Assembly (NCBI GenBank): GCA_003132905.1
Contig: PKZC01000208.1
Location: 398 to 8,908 of the forward strand
Reading direction: 5' to 3'
Origin: Bryobacterales bacterium
GTDB taxonomy: Bacteria > Acidobacteriota > Terriglobia > Bryobacterales > Bryobacteraceae
Length of the DNA stretch: 8,511 nucleotides
Positions within the stretch are counted from its first letter, which is position 1, and each line of letters begins with the position of its first letter. Below, in pieces: positions 1 to 6,982 of this stretch. The notes under the pieces are model-generated. The model ran no database searches and was not told the DNA's origin. It was given only the letters and a program-made list of their open reading frames with translations. A program made the translations under genes and the position numbers.

Positions 1-1341
1 CCGGTGGTCGTAAATGGCGTGCTTTACACCACCATTCCCGATCACGTGTTTGCCATCGACGCGCGCACTGGGCGCGAAATCTGGCATTACGTCTGGCCAT
101 CAAAAGGCGGCTGGCACATCGGCAACCGCGGCGTGGCGGTGCTGCGTGAAACGGTGTATGTCGAAACGCCGGATTGCAATCTGGTCGCGCTGAATTCGAA
201 GAACGGCAAAGAGAAATGGCACACCCAGATCTGCGACCTGGAACAGTTCTATTACGCCTCCGTCGCGCCCATTATTGTGAACACAAGTGTCAAGAATCAC
301 GTCATCACCGGAGTCAGCGGCGACGATCTGGATATTCCCGGTTACATCGAATCGCACGATCCGGACACCGGCGCGCTCGAATGGCGCTGGTACGCCCATC
401 CCGAGCCCGGCACTCCGGAAGCGAAAACCTGGCCCAGTGTCGAAGCTATGCTGCACGGCGGCGGCATGACCTGGGTGCCGAGCACCTACGATCCCGACCT
501 GAATCTTTTGTACTTCGGCACCGGCAATCCGCAGCCGGTGATCGCCGGACAAGGCCGCGAAGGATCGAACCTGTACACCGAATGCATCATCGCGCTGAAT
601 CCCGACACAGGGAAGCTGGCTTGGTATTTCCAGCCGTCGCCGCACGATACACACGATTGGGATGCCGCGGAAACTCCGGTGTTGATCGACGGCGAGATCA
701 ACGGACGCCCACGGAAATTGTTAGCGCAATCCAGCCGTAACGGTTACTTCTTCGTGCTCGATCGAACTAACGGCAAGAACATTCTTTCGAAGCCATTCAT
801 CGACATTAATTGGTCCAAGGGACTGGACGCGAAGGGCCAGCCCATCGGCAATCCGGACAAGGAGCCGAAGCCCGACGGCACGCTCGTGATTCCGGCGCTT
901 GGCGGCGCGGCAAATTGGCCGTCGCCCAGCTTTGATCCGGAAACCGGTCTGTTTTACGTCAACGCTTCTTCGTCCTATAGTCTCTTCTACCTCACAGACA
1001 CGGCCGACAAACCCGAAGGCTATGGCGGACGAGATTCCGGCGTGTACTCTACGTTGGCGCTCAAGGCCATCGACTATCGCACAGGTCAAACCCGCTGGAC
1101 GCACGAGTATAACCGAGGCGGTCCGTCGATTGGCATCCTAACTACTGCGGGCAAGCTGCTATTCACGGGCGATCCGTCGGGTAACTTCATCGTTTATGAT
1201 CCTGCCAACGGAAAAATCCTGTGGCATGCGCACCTGGTGAGTAATGTAAGTAATGGCCCGATGACTTACGAACTCGACGGACGCCAATACGTGGTTGTGG
1301 GAGCCGGCGATACTTTATACGGATTCACGCTATTGCAATAG
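1..1341 (+). CDS. PQQ-dependent alcohol dehydrogenase (quinoprotein), 5' end missing
   Basis: This is the C-terminal part (about 446 residues) of a periplasmic eight-bladed propeller quinoprotein of the methanol/ethanol dehydrogenase family, which oxidises alcohols and passes electrons to a cytochrome c or a quinone pool. The frame is open from base 1, so the signal peptide and first blades lie upstream. Tryptophan-docking repeats of the form A-x-D-x-x-T-G-x-x-x-W recur along the protein. Active-site landmarks by alignment to the family: NRG at 124-132, the Trp that stacks on PQQ (472-474), the metal-ligand Asn of TGNP (526-528), catalytic Asp (655-657) followed by Trp and a second Asp (661-663), and the PQQ-contacting Arg of SRNGYF (736-738). 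Oddities: the vicinal Cys-Cys that normally precedes NRG is replaced by Gly-Trp (109-114), and the usual metal-ligand Glu is Asp (325-327). No cytochrome c domain follows. The family is sure; substrate and metal are not. Confidence 0.95.
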   Translation, partial: PVVVNGVLYTTIPDHVFAIDARTGREIWHYVWPSKGGWHIGNRGVAVLRETVYVETPDCNLVALNSKNGKEKWHTQICDLEQFYYASVAPIIVNTSVKNHVITGVSGDDLDIPGYIESHDPDTGALEWRWYAHPEPGTPEAKTWPSVEAMLHGGGMTWVPSTYDPDLNLLYFGTGNPQPVIAGQGREGSNLYTECIIALNPDTGKLAWYFQPSPHDTHDWDAAETPVLIDGEINGRPRKLLAQSSRNGYFFVLDRTNGKNILSKPFIDINWSKGLDAKGQPIGNPDKEPKPDGTLVIPALGGAANWPSPSFDPETGLFYVNASSSYSLFYLTDTADKPEGYGGRDSGVYSTLALKAIDYRTGQTRWTHEYNRGGPSIGILTTAGKLLFTGDPSGNFIVYDPANGKILWHAHLVSNVSNGPMTYELDGRQYVVVGAGDTLYGFTLLQ

Positions 1342-1343
1342 CG

Positions 1344-1361
1344 TTTTACAAAGATTTTACA
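1344..1361 (+). repeat. short direct repeat, TTTTACA x2, 11-bp period
   Basis: TTTTACA occurs at 1344-1350 and again at 1355-1361, in the 66-base gap between the dehydrogenase and the propeller gene. The start-to-start distance is 11 bases, one helical turn, which is the layout of tandem half-sites bound by OmpR/PhoB-type response regulators. The sequence is AT-rich in an otherwise GC-rich region, so chance or a simple promoter-like patch is also possible. No regulator gene is nearby. Confidence 0.3.
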
Positions 1362-1407
1362 GACGCGCGACGACTCAGGCTGTGCGGCAATCAAGAATGG
1401 AAGTGCT

Positions 1408-2496
1408 ATGACCCTCCCATTTCGAATCGCCGCAGTTCTCACGCTCGCCGGCGTCGCGCTGATGCCCGTGGTCGCCGACGAAGCGCACGCTCAACCCGCG
1501 TCCATACTGGCGCAGCTTCCCACAAGCGCGGAACGAATCGTATCCACCGTTCCGCACAATGGCGACGTGAACCCCTATGGCGTCGCCTTCGTCCCCCAAG
1601 GTTTTCCCGAGGGCGGGCTGCTCGAGCCTGGTGACATTCTGGTTTCAAATTTCAACAACAACCAAAATGAGCAGGGCACCGGAACCACCATCGTGAAAAT
1701 CACTAAAGGTGGTCAGGTCTCGGTGTTCTTTCATGGGCCAAAGGGCTTGGGACTCACTACTGCGCTGGGCGTTCTGCGTGCCGGATATGTTTTGGTGGGC
1801 AACCTCCCAACCACTGACGGCACATCGGCAACGGTTCAGCAAGGCTCACTGCTCGTTATCGACCGTTTCGGAAAGCTGGTGATCACCCTCGCTAACGCAT
1901 CGCTGCTGGACGGCCCCTGGGATTTAACCGTCAATGATTTGGGAGAAGCGGCACATGTATTCGTTTCCAATGTTCTGAGCGGGACCGTCACGCGTCTGGA
2001 CATTTTCTTGGGCGACGGCTTGTTCTACGTTTATCGGATCACCCAAATCGGATCCGGATACACGCACCGTACAGATCCCAACGCTCTGGTCATCGGCCCT
2101 ACGGGACTGGCTTACGACGCTGCTGCTGACTTACTCTATGTCGCATCCACCGGCGACAACGAGATCTTCGCGATTTCCTCCGCCAGCTTAGCTAGCAAGG
2201 ACGGCAAGCGGGGGAAGCTGATCTATAGCGATAACGCGAATCTGCATGGCCCACTGGGATTGACGCTGGCTCCGAATGGCAACTTGATCACCGCCAATGG
2301 CGACGCCGTTAATCCAGGCGGGACCCAGAATGACCTGGTGGAGTTCACGCCGAAAGGTCAGTTCGTCGGTCAATTTCAAGTGGACCCAGGTCCGGGTGGC
2401 GGAGCTTTCGGGCTCGCGTTTTCAACCAGCGGCGATCTTCGTTTTGCCGCCGTGGACGACGATCAAAATACGCTCGACATTTGGGATCTCGATTAG
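1408..2496 (+). CDS. secreted NHL-like beta-propeller protein
   Basis: This 362-residue exported protein has a clear signal peptide (Arg at residue 6, hydrophobic core about 7-22, likely cleavage after AHA at 26-28). The mature part is built of degenerate propeller blades, each with a G-x-x-G-L-A/T-type strand followed by a turn and a D-x-L-Y/I strand. Examples are NPYGVAFVPQG (55-65), GPTGLAYD (230-237), GPLGLTLAPNG (281-291) and GAFGLAFSTSG (332-342). It resembles NHL/SMP-30-like secreted propellers of the TIGR03118 kind, named from memory. No catalytic motif is visible, so its role (binding, scaffold or lactonase-like) is unknown. The ATG at 1408 has only a weak GGAAG upstream, but it places the signal peptide at the exact N terminus. 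Two tandem TAG stops end the gene. It follows the dehydrogenase by 66 bases and may be read with it. Confidence 0.85.
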   Translation: MTLPFRIAAVLTLAGVALMPVVADEAHAQPASILAQLPTSAERIVSTVPHNGDVNPYGVAFVPQGFPEGGLLEPGDILVSNFNNNQNEQGTGTTIVKITKGGQVSVFFHGPKGLGLTTALGVLRAGYVLVGNLPTTDGTSATVQQGSLLVIDRFGKLVITLANASLLDGPWDLTVNDLGEAAHVFVSNVLSGTVTRLDIFLGDGLFYVYRITQIGSGYTHRTDPNALVIGPTGLAYDAAADLLYVASTGDNEIFAISSASLASKDGKRGKLIYSDNANLHGPLGLTLAPNGNLITANGDAVNPGGTQNDLVEFTPKGQFVGQFQVDPGPGGGAFGLAFSTSGDLRFAAVDDDQNTLDIWDLD

Positions 2497-2544
2497 TAGC
2501 CGTACTTCCTGTCACCGGATCGCCCGGTTTGCGTCGAACGGTTG

Positions 2545-3801
2545 ATGCAGCGCAAACCGAAAGAGCCCGGTGGATTCAAACGTAGCGTTCTTGGCTTGAA
2601 CGCGGCCAACTTCTTTCAGGCCGAAATGGTGGGGGTGGTTCTCCCAGTTCTAAATAGCTACCTGAAAGATGCTGGCTGGCGCTACGACTCTATCGGTGTC
2701 GCAACGGCCCTCGCCGGCCTTGGCACCCTTCTATTTCAGGCCCCCGCCGGCATTCTCACCGATCGGCTATCTCAGCGCCGCGCGCTGTTTGCGGTGGCCG
2801 CTGTTCTTACCGGGGTATGTTTTACCCTGATTCCTTTGGTACATCACCGAACTGTTCCGATCGATTCTCTTCTGTTTGTCGCGGGCGCCGCACAAAGCTT
2901 CTTTGCTCCTCTGCTGGCCGCGCTCGCTTTGGCGCTGGTGGGCTATCAACGCCTCAATCGCACCGTGGGGACCAATCAGGGTTGGAATCATGCCGGCAAT
3001 ATCGGCGCGGCGCTTGGCGCGATGGCGCTGGTGTCGACATACGGGGTCAGCTCCATCTTTTACGCTGTCGGCCTCTCTTCCGCGCTGGCCACCTTCTCGG
3101 TATTTCTAATTAGAGACAAGGATCTGGATGAGCGGCGCGCTACTGGACTGGAAGAGGGCAAAGAGGATGCGCGCCCGGTTCCCTGGTCCACGCTGCTCAC
3201 CGATCGAACTGTTTTGTTCCTCTTCATTTCGATTTTTGCTTTTCATCTTGCGAACGCCCCTATCTTGCCTGCCGTCGCTCTGTACGTGAAGCGACTCCAT
3301 GGGTCTGACAATCTCATGACCGCTACCGTCCTCACCGCGCAAATCGTAATGGTTCCGGTAGCGCTGCTGGCGGGCAGGGGATGCGATGCGTGGGGCCGCA
3401 AGACAATGATGGCGATCGCATTCTGGGTCTTGCCGCTCCGCATATTTTCTTACTCTCTGGTGCATACGCCCCAGGCCGTGGTGTGGCTTCAGTCTTTGGA
3501 TGGAATCGGCGCGGGAATTTACGGTGTCGTGGTGGTTGCTCTGGCAGCAGACCTGACGCGCGGCAAAGGGCACTTCAATTCGCTGATGGGACTATTCGCC
3601 ACCGCACTCGCCATCGGAGGCGTTGCGGGTCCGTTGATCAGTGGCTTCTTCATACAACACTTGGGTTTTCAAGAAACCTTCTACGCTTTCGCGGCGCTGG
3701 CGGCCTTCGGCGCAATCGTGTTCACGATTTTTGTTCCGGAGACTAAGCCGCCAGCCGACGCTACGTTAGCCGGGCGGCCGCAGGTCGGTATAGCTGGGTA
3801 G
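2545..3801 (+). CDS. major facilitator superfamily (MFS) transporter
   Basis: A 418-residue inner-membrane secondary transporter with about 12 hydrophobic segments in two halves. The MFS motif A between helices 2 and 3 is seen as GILTDRLSQRRAL (residues 69-81), and its counterpart in the second half as GRGCDAWGRK (277-286). A charged loop at about 190-214 is the expected cytoplasmic linker between helices 6 and 7. The last helix ends in FVPETK (396-401), a common MFS ending, followed by a short tail. The substrate cannot be told; the fold resembles the multidrug/sugar-efflux type. A TTG at 2542 lies directly before the ATG at 2545; I prefer the ATG. No Shine-Dalgarno sequence is obvious before either. 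It lies 48 bases after the propeller gene. Its last 36 bases overlap the 3' end of the opposing peptidase gene. Confidence 0.93.
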   Translation: MQRKPKEPGGFKRSVLGLNAANFFQAEMVGVVLPVLNSYLKDAGWRYDSIGVATALAGLGTLLFQAPAGILTDRLSQRRALFAVAAVLTGVCFTLIPLVHHRTVPIDSLLFVAGAAQSFFAPLLAALALALVGYQRLNRTVGTNQGWNHAGNIGAALGAMALVSTYGVSSIFYAVGLSSALATFSVFLIRDKDLDERRATGLEEGKEDARPVPWSTLLTDRTVLFLFISIFAFHLANAPILPAVALYVKRLHGSDNLMTATVLTAQIVMVPVALLAGRGCDAWGRKTMMAIAFWVLPLRIFSYSLVHTPQAVVWLQSLDGIGAGIYGVVVVALAADLTRGKGHFNSLMGLFATALAIGGVAGPLISGFFIQHLGFQETFYAFAALAAFGAIVFTIFVPETKPPADATLAGRPQVGIAG

Positions 3802-4824
3802 GCCCGCGATGCCTCGCGCACTCATTACGGCTCGCAGCACTGCTTGCGCCATTACATCCGCGGCTAGCGCGCCGATTGACCCGTGATTCGCGCGCGTGGC
3901 AATCGCGCCCGTGGCCACTGCAAAGATCGTGTCGCCATCGCTCGGTGTGTGCACGGGGTTAATCGTGCGCGCTAATCCGTCATGCGCCATCTGCGCCACT
4001 TTGGTGGCTTGCGCTTTATCCAGCGCCACGTTCGTCGCTATTACGCCGATGGTTGTGTTCGTACCGTCGGCCCGCACGCTATATCCTTCGCGAATGCGCG
4101 CCATGGAATCCATGAATCCCGATCCATCCGGCTTGCGCGCACCCGCAATGATTTTGCCGGTCTTCGGATCCACGACGTCGCCAACGGCATTCACGGCAAC
4201 CAGGGCGCCCACCACGATGCCCGTGCCGGCAATGCGAATACTCGCGCTTCCGAGGCCCGATTTCATCGCTTGTTTCGAGCCGAACATTTTGCCGATGGTC
4301 GCGCCGGCGCCAGCGCCTACGTTTCCTTCCACTACACGCTCGGTGGTGGCCGCCTGGCAAGCTTTGTATCCGGACTCCGCCGTAGGCCGGATTTTGGGGT
4401 CGCCGATCTGCAAATCATACAGAATGGCAGCCGGCACAATGGGCACGATGGTATTGCCCAAAGAGTAGCCGACGCCATGCTCCTCCAGATAACGGACCAC
4501 GCCCGATGCGGCATCCAGTCCAAATGCGCTGCCGCCTGCGAGCAGAATCGCGTGAACCTGTTGCACGGTGTTGGTCGGATTGAGCAGGTCTGTCTCACGC
4601 GTTCCGGGCGCCGAGCCGCGCACATCCACGCCCGCCGTTGCGCCTTTGCCCAACAGCAGCACAGTGCAACCTGTAGGCCTTCGCGGTTCGGTAAAGTGAC
4701 CAACGGTGACGCCCTGCACATCGGTAATGCTGCCGCCCGTGTCTTCGGGGGCGGCTTCCAGCGGCGGCATCGCGGCTCCTGCACTCAGTGCGGCTAATGC
4801 CCGGCTGAAATCGCGGCGTTTCAT
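3766..4824 (-). CDS. P1 family (S58, DmpA/BapA-type) self-processing aminopeptidase, Tat-exported
   Basis: A 352-residue N-terminal nucleophile hydrolase of MEROPS family S58. These enzymes cleave themselves into two subunits and release N-terminal amino acids, sometimes D- or beta-residues, from peptides, amides or esters. Visible family features: VGHF (41-44), GxDVRGSAPGTRETDLL (65-81), the HAILLAGGSAFGLDAA block (91-106), VGAGAGATIGK (169-179), the self-cleavage site TNTTIGVIATN (255-265) and SDGDTIF (295-301). By alignment with BapA (Asn-Ser), cleavage is expected between Asn256 and Thr257, with Thr257 the nucleophile. The N terminus reads MKRRDFSRAL followed by an Ala-rich stretch, a twin-arginine signal, so periplasmic location is inferred. 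Length is normal for the family. The 3' end overlaps the transporter tail-to-tail. The start is 65 bases from the divergent phosphoesterase gene. Substrate unknown. Confidence 0.95.
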   Translation of the reverse strand: MKRRDFSRALAALSAGAAMPPLEAAPEDTGGSITDVQGVTVGHFTEPRRPTGCTVLLLGKGATAGVDVRGSAPGTRETDLLNPTNTVQQVHAILLAGGSAFGLDAASGVVRYLEEHGVGYSLGNTIVPIVPAAILYDLQIGDPKIRPTAESGYKACQAATTERVVEGNVGAGAGATIGKMFGSKQAMKSGLGSASIRIAGTGIVVGALVAVNAVGDVVDPKTGKIIAGARKPDGSGFMDSMARIREGYSVRADGTNTTIGVIATNVALDKAQATKVAQMAHDGLARTINPVHTPSDGDTIFAVATGAIATRANHGSIGALAADVMAQAVLRAVMSARGIAGLPSYTDLRPPG

Positions 4825-4889
4825 CTTTACTCAGGTTACTCCGCGCCCGCTTGCCGCGGTAACTCGGCACGCGTTACAGTCGGGTTTCA

Positions 4890-5948
4890 ATGCGACGGTC
4901 CTTGGGCCTAACGCTTCTGTGCTGTTGTTCGCTGCTGGCCCAACATCGTAGCCGGGGTTCCTGGAAATTCGTTATCTCTGGCGACTCGCGCAACTGCGGT
5001 GACATCGTGATGCCCGCCATTGCCACGGCCGTCCACAAAAGCGGTGCGGCCTTTTACTGGCATCTGGGCGATTTCCGCGCCATCTACAGACTCGACGAAG
5101 ACATGTCGCCGCCTGCCGAACTTGGTCTGCACAACAAGCCGCTTGAAACGCTTGCCTACTCAAAGGACGCGTGGCCCGATTTTATCGCGCACCAGATGGT
5201 TCCCTTCGGGGCCTTGCCTGTCTACTTGACCATCGGCAATCACGAAACGATTCCGCCCATGTCGCGCGACGCATGGCTGGTACAATTCGCCGATTGGCTG
5301 GAAACACCGGGCCTCCGCGCGCAGCGCTTAAAAGACGATCCACTCGATCATCAACTGCACGCATATTTTCATTGGACAGAGCGCAACATCGATTTCATCT
5401 CGCTCGACAACGCAACTCCCGATCAGTTCGATCCCGGTCAGATGAAATGGTTGCATGGCGTGCTGATGCGGGATGAAGCGTCGCCCGAAATTCGAAGCGT
5501 GATCGTCGGCATGCACGAAGCGTTGCCTGGCAGCGTCAGCCGCCTGCACAGCATGAGCGAGTCTCCCATCGGCGATAAAAGCGGACGCGAAGTGTATGAG
5601 GCTCTATGGCATGTTTACGCTGTCGCCCACAAACCCGTGTATGTTTTCGCCAGCCACTCGCACTATTACATGGACAATGTTTTTGAAACTGCCGAGTGGA
5701 AGGACAAAGTTCTTCCCGGTTGGATCATCGGCACCGCAGGCGCGCAGCGCTATAAGCTTCCGGCCGAGACTACCCCGGCACAACACGCCGAGACCAATGT
5801 TTATGGTTACATCGTCGCTACGGTCGGCCCCGATGGAGCAGCGTCATTTCAGTTCGAGCGGCTAAGCCTGGACGATCTCCGCGCCATCAATGGCTCGGCG
5901 TACCCGGACTCGCTGGTTCGCTGGTGTTACGAAAATAATCATCAGTAA
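4890..5948 (+). CDS. exported metallophosphoesterase (calcineurin-like)
   Basis: A 352-residue enzyme of the binuclear-metal phosphoesterase superfamily, which hydrolyses phosphomonoesters or diesters. The five metal-site blocks appear in order: GDSR (31-34), HLGDF (58-62), GNHE (116-119, His118 the likely general acid), VGMHE (206-210) and SHSHYY (255-260). The first block lacks the His of the classic D-x-H motif, as in purple-acid-phosphatase-like members. A short N-terminal hydrophobic stretch with three Cys (residues 8-17) acts as a signal peptide; it is not a good lipobox because Leu, not a small residue, precedes the first Cys. After the last metal block, the chain runs on through WIIGTAGAQ (278-286) to a C-terminal beta part. 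There is no clear Shine-Dalgarno sequence before 4890. Only 5 bases separate its stop from the stop of the next, opposing gene. Substrate unknown. Confidence 0.9.
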   Translation: MRRSLGLTLLCCCSLLAQHRSRGSWKFVISGDSRNCGDIVMPAIATAVHKSGAAFYWHLGDFRAIYRLDEDMSPPAELGLHNKPLETLAYSKDAWPDFIAHQMVPFGALPVYLTIGNHETIPPMSRDAWLVQFADWLETPGLRAQRLKDDPLDHQLHAYFHWTERNIDFISLDNATPDQFDPGQMKWLHGVLMRDEASPEIRSVIVGMHEALPGSVSRLHSMSESPIGDKSGREVYEALWHVYAVAHKPVYVFASHSHYYMDNVFETAEWKDKVLPGWIIGTAGAQRYKLPAETTPAQHAETNVYGYIVATVGPDGAASFQFERLSLDDLRAINGSAYPDSLVRWCYENNHQ

Positions 5949-5953
5949 CTGAC

Positions 5954-6961
5954 TTACTTCGCTTCGCTCTCCCAGCCTGTCTTGGAGTTGTAGGGCATCA
6001 TGAAACCCATCGCCTCAATCTCGTGGATCTTGCCTCCTCGAACCTCAAAAACGTGGGCGGCTGGAAGGTCAAACGGCGGGATGTTCAAGTCGACCTTCTG
6101 CACATCTGGAACACCCACAATCTTGACGAATTTCTGCTCCATCGGCTGCCGGAACTGCGAGAGCCCAAATACCAACCCAGTTTCCGGATCGGCGATTTCC
6201 ACGCGGCGGGGCTCAATCCTGGTGATGTAATCGAATGTGTGCGTGTTGATTTGATCGCGGCAGCCCATGGCGCCCATAGTCCCCATGCCGGGCGTTTTCG
6301 GTGGCGCGTTGCCTGTGGTTTGCATGCCGTTTTCATGCCGCAGGCAGTCATCGGCGAATGGCGCGGCATCGCCATTGGCACTCACCAAAGCCGTGTAATA
6401 CGTTTCGGCGATCTTCAACATCTTCTCCCGGGGCATTCGTTCGCCGGGCGGCACTGTCGCCAGCAAGCCGGGCCGCGGAGTCTGCAAATTCTTGAGGGTG
6501 TTTTCCCGCAGATCGCGCGCCACCAGATGCTCGGCCTCCGTGATTTTTCCGTTCTTCAGTTTCAAGCGCAGGCCCAGCTGAATCGGTTTGTCGCCATCCT
6601 TGCCGTGCTCTTTCATCACACTCAGGAAACCCACCTGCTGCGCCACGGGATCGGGAACATAAATCTTGAATGTTGCCGGACCCTCCGACGCCGTCTTCCA
6701 CAGCCCTTCGCCCGGTTTCATCGGGACTGTATTCTCCACAAACTTCACATCCGGCGCAAAAGCCACTTTCGACGGATCGTGCGCCACCATTGCTGCGAGA
6801 TAGGTATCCACGGTCTTGTCCAGGCACGTCCGGTCACATTTTGCCGCGCTCGCCGCCGTGCACATCGCCGCTGCGAAAAGGCCTAAAAACAGTGCTGTCC
6901 TTAATAGTTTTTCATGGTTTTCAAAAGATCGTAGCCAGTATACATGTAGTATGATGTCCAA
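5954..6961 (-). CDS. exported DUF8021-like protein with two NTF2-like halves; start probably frameshifted
   Basis: The open frame is 335 codons and begins at a TTG. Residues 19-40 form a good signal peptide core, cleaved about after ASA or SAA. The mature protein begins KCDRTCLDKTVDTYLAAMVAHDP (41-63), a pattern I associate with DUF8021 (name from memory). It has four Cys (42, 46, 206, 234), likely disulfides. There are two similar halves: an N half with YLAAMVAHD...FAPDVKFVEN...GKITEAEH (54-145) and a C half with YYTALVSANGDAAPFADDCLRHENG...GKIHEIEA (188-317). Both read as NTF2-like units, so a ligand-binding or isomerase/dehydratase-like role is possible, but no catalytic residues can be named. 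The start is doubtful: about 20 non-signal residues precede the signal core, the TTG lies upstream of a likely promoter, and the only well-placed ATG (6913-6915) is out of frame by one base. It is homologous to the gene beginning at 7953. Confidence 0.85.
   Translation of the reverse strand: MDIILHVYWLRSFENHEKLLRTALFLGLFAAAMCTAASAAKCDRTCLDKTVDTYLAAMVAHDPSKVAFAPDVKFVENTVPMKPGEGLWKTASEGPATFKIYVPDPVAQQVGFLSVMKEHGKDGDKPIQLGLRLKLKNGKITEAEHLVARDLRENTLKNLQTPRPGLLATVPPGERMPREKMLKIAETYYTALVSANGDAAPFADDCLRHENGMQTTGNAPPKTPGMGTMGAMGCRDQINTHTFDYITRIEPRRVEIADPETGLVFGLSQFRQPMEQKFVKIVGVPDVQKVDLNIPPFDLPAAHVFEVRGGKIHEIEAMGFMMPYNSKTGWESEAK
6908..6915 (-). other. probable true start and A5 frameshift site of the minus-strand DUF8021-like gene
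   Basis: On the minus strand, an ATG at 6915-6913 is followed by five A (6912-6908) and then CTATTAAGG. As written, this ATG reads four codons and stops at TAA. With one more A it would read MKKLLRTALFLGLFAAA and continue in the frame of the downstream gene, a textbook signal peptide of the right length. The five-A run is too short for efficient polymerase slippage, so a sequencing error or a real inactivating deletion is more likely than programmed frameshifting. Confidence 0.6.
6937..6942 (-). promoter_or_regulatory. candidate -10 box (TATACT) for the minus-strand DUF8021-like gene
   Basis: TATACT on the minus strand matches five of six bases of the sigma-70 -10 consensus. It would start transcription near 6930, giving a leader of about 15 bases before the ATG at 6915. 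No convincing -35 box lies at the right distance. If it is used, the TTG at 6961 is not transcribed, which supports the ATG at 6915 as the original start. Confidence 0.3.
6941..6948. promoter_or_regulatory. palindrome TACATGTA between the two divergent -10 boxes
   Basis: A perfect 8-base palindrome, TACATGTA, lies between and partly within the two opposing -10 boxes. It also sits in a looser inverted pair, ATAC (6940-6943) and GTAT (6949-6952). It resembles, without matching, the TACA-N2-TGTA operators of CopY/BlaI-type repressors. A repressor bound here would block both directions. The function is inferred from position only. Confidence 0.25.
6950..6955 (+). promoter_or_regulatory. candidate -10 box (TATGAT) for the SnoaL-like gene
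   Basis: TATGAT matches five of six bases of the -10 consensus and would start transcription near 6962, leaving a leader of about 20 bases that holds the AAGGAG ribosome binding site. The -35 region is weak. The box lies only a few bases from the opposing TATACT, so the two promoters are back to back and partly overlap. Confidence 0.3.
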
Positions 6962-6966
6962 GCGTT

Positions 6967-6972
6967 AAGGAG
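6967..6972 (+). promoter_or_regulatory. ribosome binding site AAGGAG of the SnoaL-like gene
   Basis: AAGGAG lies 10 bases before the ATG at 6983. It is one of the two good Shine-Dalgarno sequences in the window and fixes the start of this gene. Confidence 0.75.
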
Positions 6973-6982
6973 AAGAATCCGC

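Noticed and set aside
2514..2528. Small hairpin ACCGG-ATCGC-CCGGT between the propeller and transporter genes, as a terminator
   Set aside because: The stem is only 5 bp and is followed by just three T; too weak to call a terminator in GC-rich DNA.
3982..4797. Long plus-strand open frame of 271 codons antisense to the P1 peptidase
   Set aside because: It lies wholly inside a gene with clear family motifs; its Arg/His/Ala-rich translation is typical of a shadow frame in GC-rich DNA.
4911..4928. Lipoprotein signal at the Cys-rich start of the metallophosphoesterase
   Set aside because: Leu precedes the first Cys and Cys precedes the others, so no Leu-x-small-Cys lipobox is formed.
5944..5958. 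Inverted repeat AGTAA-CTGAC-TTACT over the two opposing stop codons, as a bidirectional terminator
   Set aside because: The stem is 5 bp and AT-rich with no T tract; it arises largely from the two TAA stops facing each other.
6023..6886. Plus-strand open frame of 287 codons antisense to the DUF8021-like gene
   Set aside because: Its translation is rich in His and Arg and has no recognisable domain, while the minus strand shows homology to the gene at 7953.
6908..6912. Programmed slippage on the A run as a regulatory switch
   Set aside because: Five A is shorter than the runs known to cause efficient slippage; error or mutation is the simpler account.
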